Shown here: positions 26,101-32,472 of the stretch, piece after piece | Numbering within the stretch: the first letter of the stretch is position 1 | Layout of the letters: each line of letters starts with the position of its first letter | Source of the DNA: an uncultured bacterium | Lineage (GTDB): Bacteria; Cyanobacteriota; Vampirovibrionia; Obscuribacterales; Obscuribacteraceae | Assembly (NCBI GenBank): GCA_903835185.1 | Contig: CAILLX010000092.1 | Span: forward strand, 1-47,183 | Direction: 5' to 3' | DNA length: 47,183 nt | Made by a program: the position numbers and the translations under genes | Notes under the pieces: generated by a model | The model's database searches: none | What the model was told of the DNA's origin: nothing | What the model saw: only the letters and a program-made list of their open reading frames with translations

Positions 26101-29100
26101 GATATTTGGCAAGAAACTCCTTATCTTCCAGCAAAGCTTTTGCCTGGTCGAAATGGTTGTGGCGCGCATAGAAAGTGGCAAGATCCAGCCTGCTACTTAC
26201 AGGCAGGTCCATTTCAGCACGCAAATCTTTTTGTTGCCGTTCATTCTCCTTCCGCTGTACCAGACCTTCTGCAGTGTCAGGTAAGCTATCATGTTTCTTG
26301 ATTAATTCAGCCAGCAGTTTCTGGTTAGGCGCCATATCAGTTTTATCGGCTGCTACAACCATTCTCTTCCAGAACTGTTCAGCCTGAGCGGCATTGTCCA
26401 CATATTCTTCAGCTGTTGCTCTGAGGCGATTGTAACCGACAGTCTGGGCAACATCAGGGTATTTAGACAGAAATGCCGGATCCTTAAGTACATCCCTGGC
26501 AGCAGCAGCATTGGGTGGTTGCATTGTCAGGAACATCACTGTCAAATCGAACCGTGCCCGGACAGGCAAATTAGAGCAACACTCTAACGCTTCTTTAGCC
26601 TCCTGGAGTTCTGTAACCTTCGCATCATTACCGGATTGCCCCTTCAGCTGTGCAATCTGCTGGTCAATCTGGGTCTCTCGTGCCTTAATTACAGCAGGGT
26701 CCAAATCCTTAGTAGCTGCTATTGCAGCTCTGTAAGACTCTGCAGCACCGGCCCAATCTTTTTTAGAGGCTGCTTCAGCAGCTTTAGAAAGCGCAGCCTG
26801 TGCAGCCTGAATCTGCTCTAGTTTAGGCATTCCTACACTGCTGTCACCAGCTGTAGTTGTGTAGTCTGCTTGAGTGCGATCTGCTGGAGTAACTTTCTTG
26901 AGATCGTCTGCTGTAATCTTCTCGCCTTTGTCAATTTTGTCTTTGACCATCAGGAAAAGTGCACTTTCACCAGCTTTGGGATCAAGCTTGGTAGCTTCCT
27001 TCAATGCATCTTCCAGCTGCTTCTTAGCAGCTGCTGCATCGCCACCAGGTTTGTGTTCGGCTGCAGCATTGTTCAAAGCGATGGCGTACTGAAAGCGCGT
27101 GGCAAAAGGAGATTGTTGCATCCCGCTATACTCAGCCGCCAGGAGCGCTGCTTGCTGGCGGGAGGCGGCATTTTGTGAGGCATCATTGGCGATGGCAGTA
27201 TAATCAGCCACCTTTTTCTGGACTGTCTGGGCGGGAAGACTATCGGCCGCCGTTATAGCCTTTTCATAAAACGGTTTTGCTGCAGCAAAGTCTTTTTCCT
27301 TTTCAGCCTGGTGAGCTTGAGTCAGCAAATCAATTGGATGTCCGGCTGTCTTTGTGAGATCCTGAATAGTCGGAGCCTGGTCTTGCGCTTTATCGCTGAC
27401 CGGAACTTTGGGAATCTCATAACCAACTGCTTTTGCGACCGCTATAAAGTCTTCGTTGCGCCCAATTTCACTATTCTTCTTGAACATTTCGTCCAGCTGC
27501 TTAGCAGCTGTGGTCTTATCTTGTTGAGATGCGTCCTGGTATTTCTTCTTGTCTGCTTCAGTGAGATTAAACTGAGCTGCTATTGCAGTCATTACCTCTT
27601 TTTGCTCAGCTGTAAGCTGTGTGTCTGTGGCAATCTGCTTAAGCTGAGTCCTTTGAGCATCAGTCAAATTATCTGCACCGGCTATGGCAGCCAACGCCGT
27701 CTTCTGATCAGGTTTGAGGGTAGTCTGCTCCGACATCACCTTTAACATTGCACGTTCGACATCAGTCAGGTTGCCCTTCAATACCTGGTCAATCTGGGAT
27801 ACGTTAGTTGCAAGAGCTATCGCATAGTCTAGACGTGCAGCAAAAGGTGAAGCAGCTTGTTGTTTGAGCAACTCTGCCGAGGCTATAACCTCAGCAAATT
27901 GCACATGGGCAGGCTTGGATGTTTCATGGTCCAGCTCCTTTTCTTTCTTGAGAAGAGCGTCTGCATGAGGGACCTTGGCAATCTGAGCTTCAAGTTGCTG
28001 GCAATGCGTTAAAGCCTGTGTTTGCCCTGCCTTGTCTCCAGCTTGAGCCTTCTTAATAGCCTCGATAGCTGCAGTCTTGCGCTGATCTGACAGATTCTGA
28101 TACTGATCGTAGTCTGCCTTATAATCTTTCTTGAACGCCGCTTCAAGCGCTGTGCACTCCTGGTCAAGCTTGGCAATCTTCTCTTCAAGCTGTTTGTCGA
28201 AACAGTTACGTGCTTGGTCGCCGAGAAGCTTTGCTTGCCCTGGAAAGGTCTGAGCCAGCAGTGTGACATACTTCTGATGATCAGGATCTGCCTCGGCAGC
28301 ATCAAGCTCTTTTTGTTTGGCCATAAGGGGAGTTGCTCCCGGAACCTTGGCCATATCGGTTTCAATTGCTTTGCGTTCAGTCTCGTTAGACTGAGCCCAC
28401 TTAACCGCCAGAGCTCCCAGCTGCTTGAAGCTTTCAGGATTGCCTGTCTGAAGCGTCTGCTTCAATGTATCGCGCTGTGTGGTCAAAGCTGCAATCTTGT
28501 CTTCACGTTCTTTGTTGTAATATTTTTGCGCCTCAGTCTCAGACACCTTCATAGTTGCGTGCAGTTTATCTGCTGCAGCAACTGCCTTTTCAAACTCAGC
28601 TCTAATCTCGGGGCTTAGTTGCAGAGTGTCTCTAAGCGCTAGTCTGGCTGCCTGCAGATGAGCAACAGGGTCTTCCAGCTGTCCGTCTCCCTGCGTGCGT
28701 GTCTGGTCTCCCTGAGGTTGCTTCGACGTGTTGTCGCCACCTGCACCGCCACTTTTTGCAGCCGCATCGCCAGTCCAGTGAAAATTGTCCGGGCTCCCTG
28801 CTGGCTGTCCTCCACCAGTATTGTCATCAGGTGTGCCGCCACCACTTGAACGTTTATCACCAGGGGCTGCTGGTTGCTGAGTGGTATCAGCCGTTGTGCC
28901 GGTTTGTGGAGCGCCGCCGCCAGAAGCAGCCTGGTCGGCTTGCTGTCCTGCACTTGCCGCCTGTCTGTTGAGTTTCTCCATATGGCGGATATAGTTTGGA
29001 TCCTTCCGCATCTCAGGATCTTTAGCTCCGGCTTCAACAATCAACCGGATGCCATCACCTTCATATCCGGCTCTGACAAGAACCATGCCAAGATTGGCTC

Positions 29101-29551
29101 TTGTAAATCCTGGTGCCCGCTGCATATCGTGCAGGTACAGATCCCACTTAACCAGTTTACGCTTCTTGTTAGTATCTGTAGTGGTCTCTAACTCTTCTTT
29201 TACACGCTTGCGCTCTTGTTTGACCTCATCCTGATTAATACCATCTGCAGCTCGCATGGCAGCATAGTACTCACTCATAGCCTCCTTAGAGCGAGGTCCA
29301 TGAGCTTTCAAATGTGCTAAAGCCAGATCGAGATGCGTGATTGGGTTATCAAAATTCTGACTAAATACGCTATTCCCTTGTTTTTTGTTCCGGTCACTGC
29401 TATCTTGCGGCGCACGTCCCGGTGCCTGGGTAGCGTCTCCATGCTTGCGTCGCTGCTGCCGTTCCTGGAAGTCCTGCAAGAATTGCTCTGCAAGTGATGG
29501 CTGCTTCTTTGCACTGTCAGCCGGATTGTTAACTTCTCTAGGAGGTGCCAT
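23168..29551 (-). CDS. Giant repeat protein of 2127 residues, second gene of a tandem family
   Basis: I recognise no family for this protein. In order: a charged start with AEQFLQDFQERQQRRKHGDA (21-40); a ~130-residue module at 63-194 starting FDNPITHL and ending near DPNYIRHM; a Gly/Gln/Thr/Pro-rich linker (195-290); further module copies starting near 294 (DPVAHL, with a coiled-coil insert), 738 (HPIDLL) and 912; five 17-residue repeats at 595-679; a hydrophobic Gly/Ala segment after FVSGTLAVVSFAAVPEAAL (~1190-1250); eight ~46-residue helical repeats (1275-1666); a Trp/Arg/Phe-rich region (~1700-2050); and a low-complexity tail (2059-2127). The x-P-x-x-x-R-x-x-h-A core (SPFAARLDYAIALA, SPFATRFQYAIALN, LPVSSRLDLATFYA) recurs and resembles degenerate TPRs. 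There is no signal peptide. It is probably a scaffold or surface-associated structural protein, but this is inference. Confidence 0.88.
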   Translation of the reverse strand: MAPPREVNNPADSAKKQPSLAEQFLQDFQERQQRRKHGDATQAPGRAPQDSSDRNKKQGNSVFSQNFDNPITHLDLALAHLKAHGPRSKEAMSEYYAAMRAADGINQDEVKQERKRVKEELETTTDTNKKRKLVKWDLYLHDMQRAPGFTRANLGMVLVRAGYEGDGIRLIVEAGAKDPEMRKDPNYIRHMEKLNRQAASAGQQADQAASGGGAPQTGTTADTTQQPAAPGDKRSSGGGTPDDNTGGGQPAGSPDNFHWTGDAAAKSGGAGGDNTSKQPQGDQTRTQGDGQLEDPVAHLQAARLALRDTLQLSPEIRAEFEKAVAAADKLHATMKVSETEAQKYYNKEREDKIAALTTQRDTLKQTLQTGNPESFKQLGALAVKWAQSNETERKAIETDMAKVPGATPLMAKQKELDAAEADPDHQKYVTLLAQTFPGQAKLLGDQARNCFDKQLEEKIAKLDQECTALEAAFKKDYKADYDQYQNLSDQRKTAAIEAIKKAQAGDKAGQTQALTHCQQLEAQIAKVPHADALLKKEKELDHETSKPAHVQFAEVIASAELLKQQAASPFAARLDYAIALATNVSQIDQVLKGNLTDVERAMLKVMSEQTTLKPDQKTALAAIAGADNLTDAQRTQLKQIATDTQLTAEQKEVMTAIAAQFNLTEADKKKYQDASQQDKTTAAKQLDEMFKKNSEIGRNEDFIAVAKAVGYEIPKVPVSDKAQDQAPTIQDLTKTAGHPIDLLTQAHQAEKEKDFAAAKPFYEKAITAADSLPAQTVQKKVADYTAIANDASQNAASRQQAALLAAEYSGMQQSPFATRFQYAIALNNAAAEHKPGGDAAAAKKQLEDALKEATKLDPKAGESALFLMVKDKIDKGEKITADDLKKVTPADRTQADYTTTAGDSSVGMPKLEQIQAAQAALSKAAEAASKKDWAGAAESYRAAIAATKDLDPAVIKARETQIDQQIAQLKGQSGNDAKVTELQEAKEALECCSNLPVRARFDLTVMFLTMQPPNAAAARDVLKDPAFLSKYPDVAQTVGYNRLRATAEEYVDNAAQAEQFWKRMVVAADKTDMAPNQKLLAELIKKHDSLPDTAEGLVQRKENERQQKDLRAEMDLPVSSRLDLATFYARHNHFDQAKALLEDKEFLAKYPDAAKNPDYKKIKAVADDNSKGAFEKAADLFRREWKGITSDFVSGTLAVVSFAAVPEAALYKRLALALVVGAVSKPTTEVMLNRGALPTWDQVGSQAGWGTLNALMFVAGGEVHSRMANRMLAGVDEAAMKEQLLKIGVDKSVVRDFALQQDLHNVGEVGNLLRRQFGESVSVTQLRTTAEKLGVSQLALRELDGKTGKTAIDAWVKLLEGHAVSGLDSRVLLQHGEALGLGATELQQLAAKQQGQRVEIIAATLKHQLGEKVDGTKLIPHATALGCTEAEAARLRGKVGTEAIDALTALLKEKAEAGRLNFGQFTEVVHTLGVDRLEMSKVLASQEPAFIDELGVALKKDASKVDAKALSAQAASMGVPAEEAAKLKGLAGADAVDAFTVLLKNRANAGTLSMEALNQQVASMGLSAFAVRELDSKRRLEAISTVERLLTARVQETKQLAGESLEIVKRYKLNGMAEGNGEALATHLRSLGAPADQLVALQDMKGAEASRTAVAILKSTIAAQEKRTETTLAVALKESSWARRLLRRPGDSAAAQEYVVASEALNKLRNETAAGRWQRLSTSLKSWNPRFEGEEGSIYREYKDLWSKHVQLRGKPLYLDYLNPFTALNIQENGAWRRPSLFRNQSSFRSLGELGARDFWNKTTADFSSIGTMSLMYRGSHNVHDMYYGNERTGQKLSGYEALRQTLYGSLQDAVLGAGLVPMARHLGGVFRHEGSVAEAVAPELSPWAKAGSGVWNKSKFLINPMNSLNQGVYASGRALSWAEQKFTVGNLPVTAPWQETTTNFWSKTSLGYRVPLYGADRAGGAALSGLGQGTRRVAGTVTETGLYGRLQLGLTTVPGSGAIFSPHIAEIPGSVQSATQVDALIERNNQPLQDYNHLDPIDKEVQEKQQQESGGDSVTPAGSAAPTAGDGTVQTPAGSAAPAASDGTAGSAAPAAGDGTVQTPADGATQPAAGSTTTPTDDGSGS
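23210..23377 (-). repeat. Tandem repeats encoding the C-terminal Pro/Ala/Gly/Thr tail of the giant protein
   Basis: Three to four tandem copies of a unit of about 42-48 bases encode variants of PAGSAAPTAGDGTVQT, followed by a degenerate Gly/Thr/Asp-rich end (residues about 2059-2127). Near-identical DNA between copies indicates recent slippage or unequal crossing-over, so copy number may vary between strains. Confidence 0.85.
24551..25729 (-). repeat. Eight ~46-residue helical repeats within the giant protein
   Basis: Residues 1275-1666 divide into eight units of 45-48 residues. Each has Leu/Ile/Met-Gly at unit positions 13-14 (KLGV, ALGL, ALGC, TLGV, SMGV, SMGL, SLGA). Positions 31-33 are usually Ala-Ile/Val-Asp (AIDAW, AIDAL, AVDAF), and Leu-Leu or Leu-Lys falls at 38-40. 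About 20 extra residues are inserted between units 7 and 8. The pattern implies two or three helices per unit in a solenoid. It is unlike TPR (34), HEAT or Sel1 periods. Confidence 0.8.
27515..27769 (-). repeat. Five 17-residue repeats within the giant protein
   Basis: Residues 595-679 are five exact-length units: LTDVERAMLKVMSEQTT, LKPDQKTALAAIAGADN, LTDAQRTQLKQIATDTQ, LTAEQKEVMTAIAAQFN and LTEADKKKYQDASQQDK. The pattern is L-T-x-x-Q-K/R-x-x-h-x-x-h-A. The Leu-Thr/Lys start is a typical helix cap, so each unit is probably one helix plus a turn. The same five-unit block is kept in the 712-residue paralog. Confidence 0.88.
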
Positions 29552-29862
29552 ACCTTAGTAACCTCAAACATTCGCTCTAGCGCCAAGCTTGCCCAGCTTA
29601 TATTTCATTCCCTGCTTTGTATTTGGGGAAACTACGTACCCGCCTGCGCTTCTGGACCAAATTTTAGCTTGTCTGGGCAAAAACAGGCGACATGGAGTTC
29701 TATACCAGCAGTTCTATTTCTGGACAATACCAGCTAAGTTATATCCTGTGCAGTAGGGGAAATACGACAGGTGAGTATTCGGACAACCCTGGTCCGGAAC
29801 CTGACTTCTTATCTGTACGGACACCTGTCACTGAAAGACCCAGCTACATTGCTTTTCGTTTC
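29552..29862. other. Spacer between the 712- and 2127-residue paralogs
   Basis: A stretch of 311 bases with no supportable gene. Its right part follows the stop of the 712-residue gene and shows no continuing homology to the giant paralog. Its left part, 29552-29640, holds the conserved leader block of the giant gene. Confidence 0.5.
29616..29638 (-). promoter_or_regulatory. Conserved leader block upstream of the giant gene
   Basis: On the minus strand the block reads TACGTAGTTTCCCCAAATAC then AAA. It sits 65 bases before the ATG and is nearly matched 59 bases before the 712-residue gene's ATG. A GTTTGAGGTTA segment containing the ribosome binding site is shared as well. It may be a promoter or operator, or simply retained duplication homology. 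Confidence 0.5.
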
Positions 29863-32001
29863 TTATTGAGGGATCTGGTAGCCTACTTCTTGCGCCAGTT
29901 TGATAAACTTTGTCACCTTGCGAACATCATTATTCATCTTAAACATTTCGTCCAGGCGCTTTGCTGCTGCTGCTTTATTTTGTTGAACAGTCTCTTGCAG
30001 CTTAGCTTTCTGCTCATTAGTTAGGTCAAACTGGGCCGTCACAGTAGTCAAAAGGTTCTTTTGATCAGGTGTCAATTGTGCATCAGCAGCCATCTGCTTA
30101 AGCTGCGCCCGCTGGGCATCAGTTAAGGTGTCAGCATCAACTATGGTGCTTAATGCCGCCTTCTGATCAGGCTTAAGATTAGTCTGTCCAGCCATCTCAG
30201 CGAACAGTAATCTTTCTGCCCGGGTGAGATTGCCTTTCACAATCTGGTCAATCTGGCCGGCATTGAATGCAAAGGCTGCTGCACACGACAGGCGTGTCAT
30301 CATCGGTGCATCGTTCATTTGCTTGAGAGTTCTTGCGGCTGCCGCTATCTCAGTGAGCCGCACATGCTTAGGATCGGCTTCTGCTTCTTCCTGTTCCTTT
30401 TCTTTCTTGAACAAGTCCGTAGCATTAGAAACCTTGGACATCTGCTCTTCAATCTGCTTGTGTTCAGCCTCAGCCTTAGCCTGTCCAGCCGTGTCTCCTG
30501 CCTGGTTTTTCTGAACTACCTCGACCGCCTTAGCTTGGCGTTGAGCCTCCAGCTGTTCAAACTGTTTAAAATCGTCCGGATGCTCTTTTTTCAGCGCTGC
30601 CTCAAGCTCAGTATGCTCCTTGGACAGCTTGGCAATCTTGTCTTCAAGCGGCTTGTCGTAAGTCGTCTGTGCTAACTGCTGCAACGTCTCCATCTGCCCG
30701 GCAAACGTTTGTCCATAAAGCTCTAGATACTTCTTATGGTTTGGATCTGCCTCTGCTTTGTCCAGCTCACTTTGCTTGGCAAGCACTGTAGAGGCTCCCG
30801 GTACCTGAGCCATGTCGGCTACAATAGCCGGACGCTCGTTCTCCTTGGCTTTTGCCCACTTTTCAGCAAGCTTTGTCAACTCTTGAGCGCTGTTAGGATT
30901 GCTTGCCTGAAGCGCCGTCATTGCAGCATTACGCTCTGTGACCAATGCTGTAATCTTGTCTTCACGCTCTTTGTTGTAATACTTTTTAACTTCGGCATCA
31001 CGGGCTTTCATTGCTTCCTGAACCTTGTCAGCTGCAGTGATTGCCTTGTCATACTGGGCGAGAATCTCCGGAGTTAGTTGAAGCTTCTGCCCGAGCGCAG
31101 TCTCAGCTGTCCGAAGAAGTGCTACAGGATTTTCCAGCTGGTTATTCTGTGTAGCGTTTGGATTGTCATGTGTGGGTGGCTGATCTGCGAGTGGACGTGT
31201 CTGAGTGTCACCACTGGTGCTGCCACTTCCGGCAACCCCATCATTGGTCCAGCGAAAACCGTCCGGGCTCCCTTCCTGCTGTTGCTGCCCTGCGCCAGGA
31301 TTGTCACCTGTCGTTCCACCACTCGTAACTGGATCGCCGGTCCGTCCTGTCTGGGTTATTTCGCCTGTGGCGGCAGGAGCAGGCTGGTTACCTGGCTGCG
31401 CGTCAGTGGCAACCTGACTGTTGAGCTTCTTCATGTGGCGAATAAAATTAGGATCGGTGGCCATCTCGGGATCTAACTTACCAGCTTCACTTATAAGAAG
31501 ACCACCCTTACCTGCCTGACCAGCTCTCACTAGCACCATGCCTAGATTAGCTCTGGTAAAGCCCGGAGCTCTCTGCATGTCATGCAATTGCAAATCATAC
31601 TGCACCAGCTTTTGCCGCTCAGCGGCGTCGGTTGTTGTCTTGAGCTTCTCTTGCACATTCTGACGCTCGTGCTTGACTTCGTCTTGATTAATGCCGTCAG
31701 CAGCACGCACAGCTGCGTAGTATTCACTCATGGCACTCTGCGACTGTAGCCCGTCTTTTTTCAGGGAGGCTAATGCCTTATTCAGGTGTGTGATTGGGTA
31801 GTCAAAATTTTGACTGGATATACTATTCCAATTTTCCCCCAGGTCACTGCCCGCGTTAGGCGCACGTCCAGGAGCCTGGGTAGCGTCTCCCCGTTTGCGC
31901 CGCTGCTGCCGTTCCTGGCAGTCAAGCAAGAATTGCTCTGCAGCTGATGGCTGCGCCTTTGCCCTGTCAACCTGATTGTCAACTTCTCTGGAAAGTCCCA
32001 T
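29863..32001 (-). CDS. Modular repeat protein of 712 residues, first gene of a tandem family
   Basis: A paralog of the 2127-residue protein, matching its first ~710 residues in the same order. The frame is open upstream to 32103, but homology begins at the ATG at 32001 (GLSREVDNQVDRAKAQPSAA, aligned with the giant's APPREVNNPADSAKKQPSLA), and GAGG lies nine bases before it. It has the AEQFLLDCQERQQRRKRGDA start, a module from FDYPITHL to TDPNFIRHM, a Gly/Gln/Thr-rich linker, a long Lys/Glu/Ala-rich coiled coil (from about 300), and five 17-residue repeats at 592-676. It stops at VGYQIPQ, where the giant has VGYEIPKVP and continues for 1400 residues. It may be a deliberate short form or a truncated duplicate. 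Function unknown. Confidence 0.85.
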   Translation of the reverse strand: MGLSREVDNQVDRAKAQPSAAEQFLLDCQERQQRRKRGDATQAPGRAPNAGSDLGENWNSISSQNFDYPITHLNKALASLKKDGLQSQSAMSEYYAAVRAADGINQDEVKHERQNVQEKLKTTTDAAERQKLVQYDLQLHDMQRAPGFTRANLGMVLVRAGQAGKGGLLISEAGKLDPEMATDPNFIRHMKKLNSQVATDAQPGNQPAPAATGEITQTGRTGDPVTSGGTTGDNPGAGQQQQEGSPDGFRWTNDGVAGSGSTSGDTQTRPLADQPPTHDNPNATQNNQLENPVALLRTAETALGQKLQLTPEILAQYDKAITAADKVQEAMKARDAEVKKYYNKEREDKITALVTERNAAMTALQASNPNSAQELTKLAEKWAKAKENERPAIVADMAQVPGASTVLAKQSELDKAEADPNHKKYLELYGQTFAGQMETLQQLAQTTYDKPLEDKIAKLSKEHTELEAALKKEHPDDFKQFEQLEAQRQAKAVEVVQKNQAGDTAGQAKAEAEHKQIEEQMSKVSNATDLFKKEKEQEEAEADPKHVRLTEIAAAARTLKQMNDAPMMTRLSCAAAFAFNAGQIDQIVKGNLTRAERLLFAEMAGQTNLKPDQKAALSTIVDADTLTDAQRAQLKQMAADAQLTPDQKNLLTTVTAQFDLTNEQKAKLQETVQQNKAAAAKRLDEMFKMNNDVRKVTKFIKLAQEVGYQIPQ
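29974..30228 (-). repeat. Five 17-residue repeats within the 712-residue protein
   Basis: Residues 592-676 are LTRAERLLFAEMAGQTN, LKPDQKAALSTIVDADT, LTDAQRAQLKQMAADAQ, LTPDQKNLLTTVTAQFD and LTNEQKAKLQETVQQNK. Unit number, length and order agree with the giant paralog, so the block predates the gene duplication. Confidence 0.88.
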
Positions 32002-32059
32002 AGCGCTTAACCTCAAACCTTTTCCACGCAGCTGTCCTAGTTTATCCCTCGTACTTCCA

Positions 32060-32082
32060 TTTGTATTGGGGGGAAATACGTA
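32060..32082 (-). promoter_or_regulatory. Conserved leader block upstream of the 712-residue gene
   Basis: On the minus strand the block reads TACGTATTTCCCCCCAATAC then AAA, 59 bases before the ATG. It is the counterpart of the block upstream of the giant gene, at nearly the same distance, and points to common regulation. Confidence 0.5.
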
Positions 32083-32279
32083 GCCACCGCTCACCCTTAA
32101 CAAAACATATTCTCGTCGGCCGCTCTAACAACACAGTTGTCTTACATTTGTTCTATCCATTCCGCTGGTTTCCTGGACAAAATCTGGCTCCGCCACGAGC
32201 GAGGCAACTAAAACGCGCCAACATTGTGAAATCTCCTCTGGAATAGCGGCATCTAGCTTCATCGCGAAAGTTGATTCAA

Positions 32280-32308
32280 GTAGCGGGCGCGTCCCGACGC
32301 GCCCCTAC
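32280..32308. repeat. GC-rich palindrome of the GTAGnGGGCGCGT type
   Basis: GTAG-C-GGGCGCGT, loop CCCG, ACGCGCCC-CTAC: twelve paired bases with one bulged C. Palindromes of the form GTAGGGGCGC...GCGCCCCTAC are common dispersed repeats in cyanobacteria and other phyla. It lies in the 471-base gap between mutS2 and the repeat-protein cluster. On the minus strand it is followed by GAATCAACTTTCG, so it is not a classic terminator. Confidence 0.7.
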
Positions 32309-32360
32309 ACGGTTTACGCACTAAGTTGACCGCATTGGGCAGGACGCTCGCGCCCCCAGG

Positions 32361-32428
32361 GAAGATTGCACATTGGAGAAGATTACACGCTAGAGAAGCT
32401 TGCAGGCTAGAGAAGATTGCACACCACA
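32361..32428. repeat. Four tandem 17-base repeats downstream of mutS2
   Basis: Four adjacent units: GAAGATTGCACATTGGA, GAAGATTACACGCTAGA, GAAGCTTGCAGGCTAGA and GAAGATTGCACACCACA. They lie 45 bases beyond the mutS2 stop in non-coding DNA. The remainder of the gap 32002-32472 holds the leader block and palindrome listed separately and no gene I can support. Confidence 0.8.
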
Positions 32429-32472
32429 GGAAAGAATTTACCATCAGGAACGACAGAGCATCTACTTTTGAG

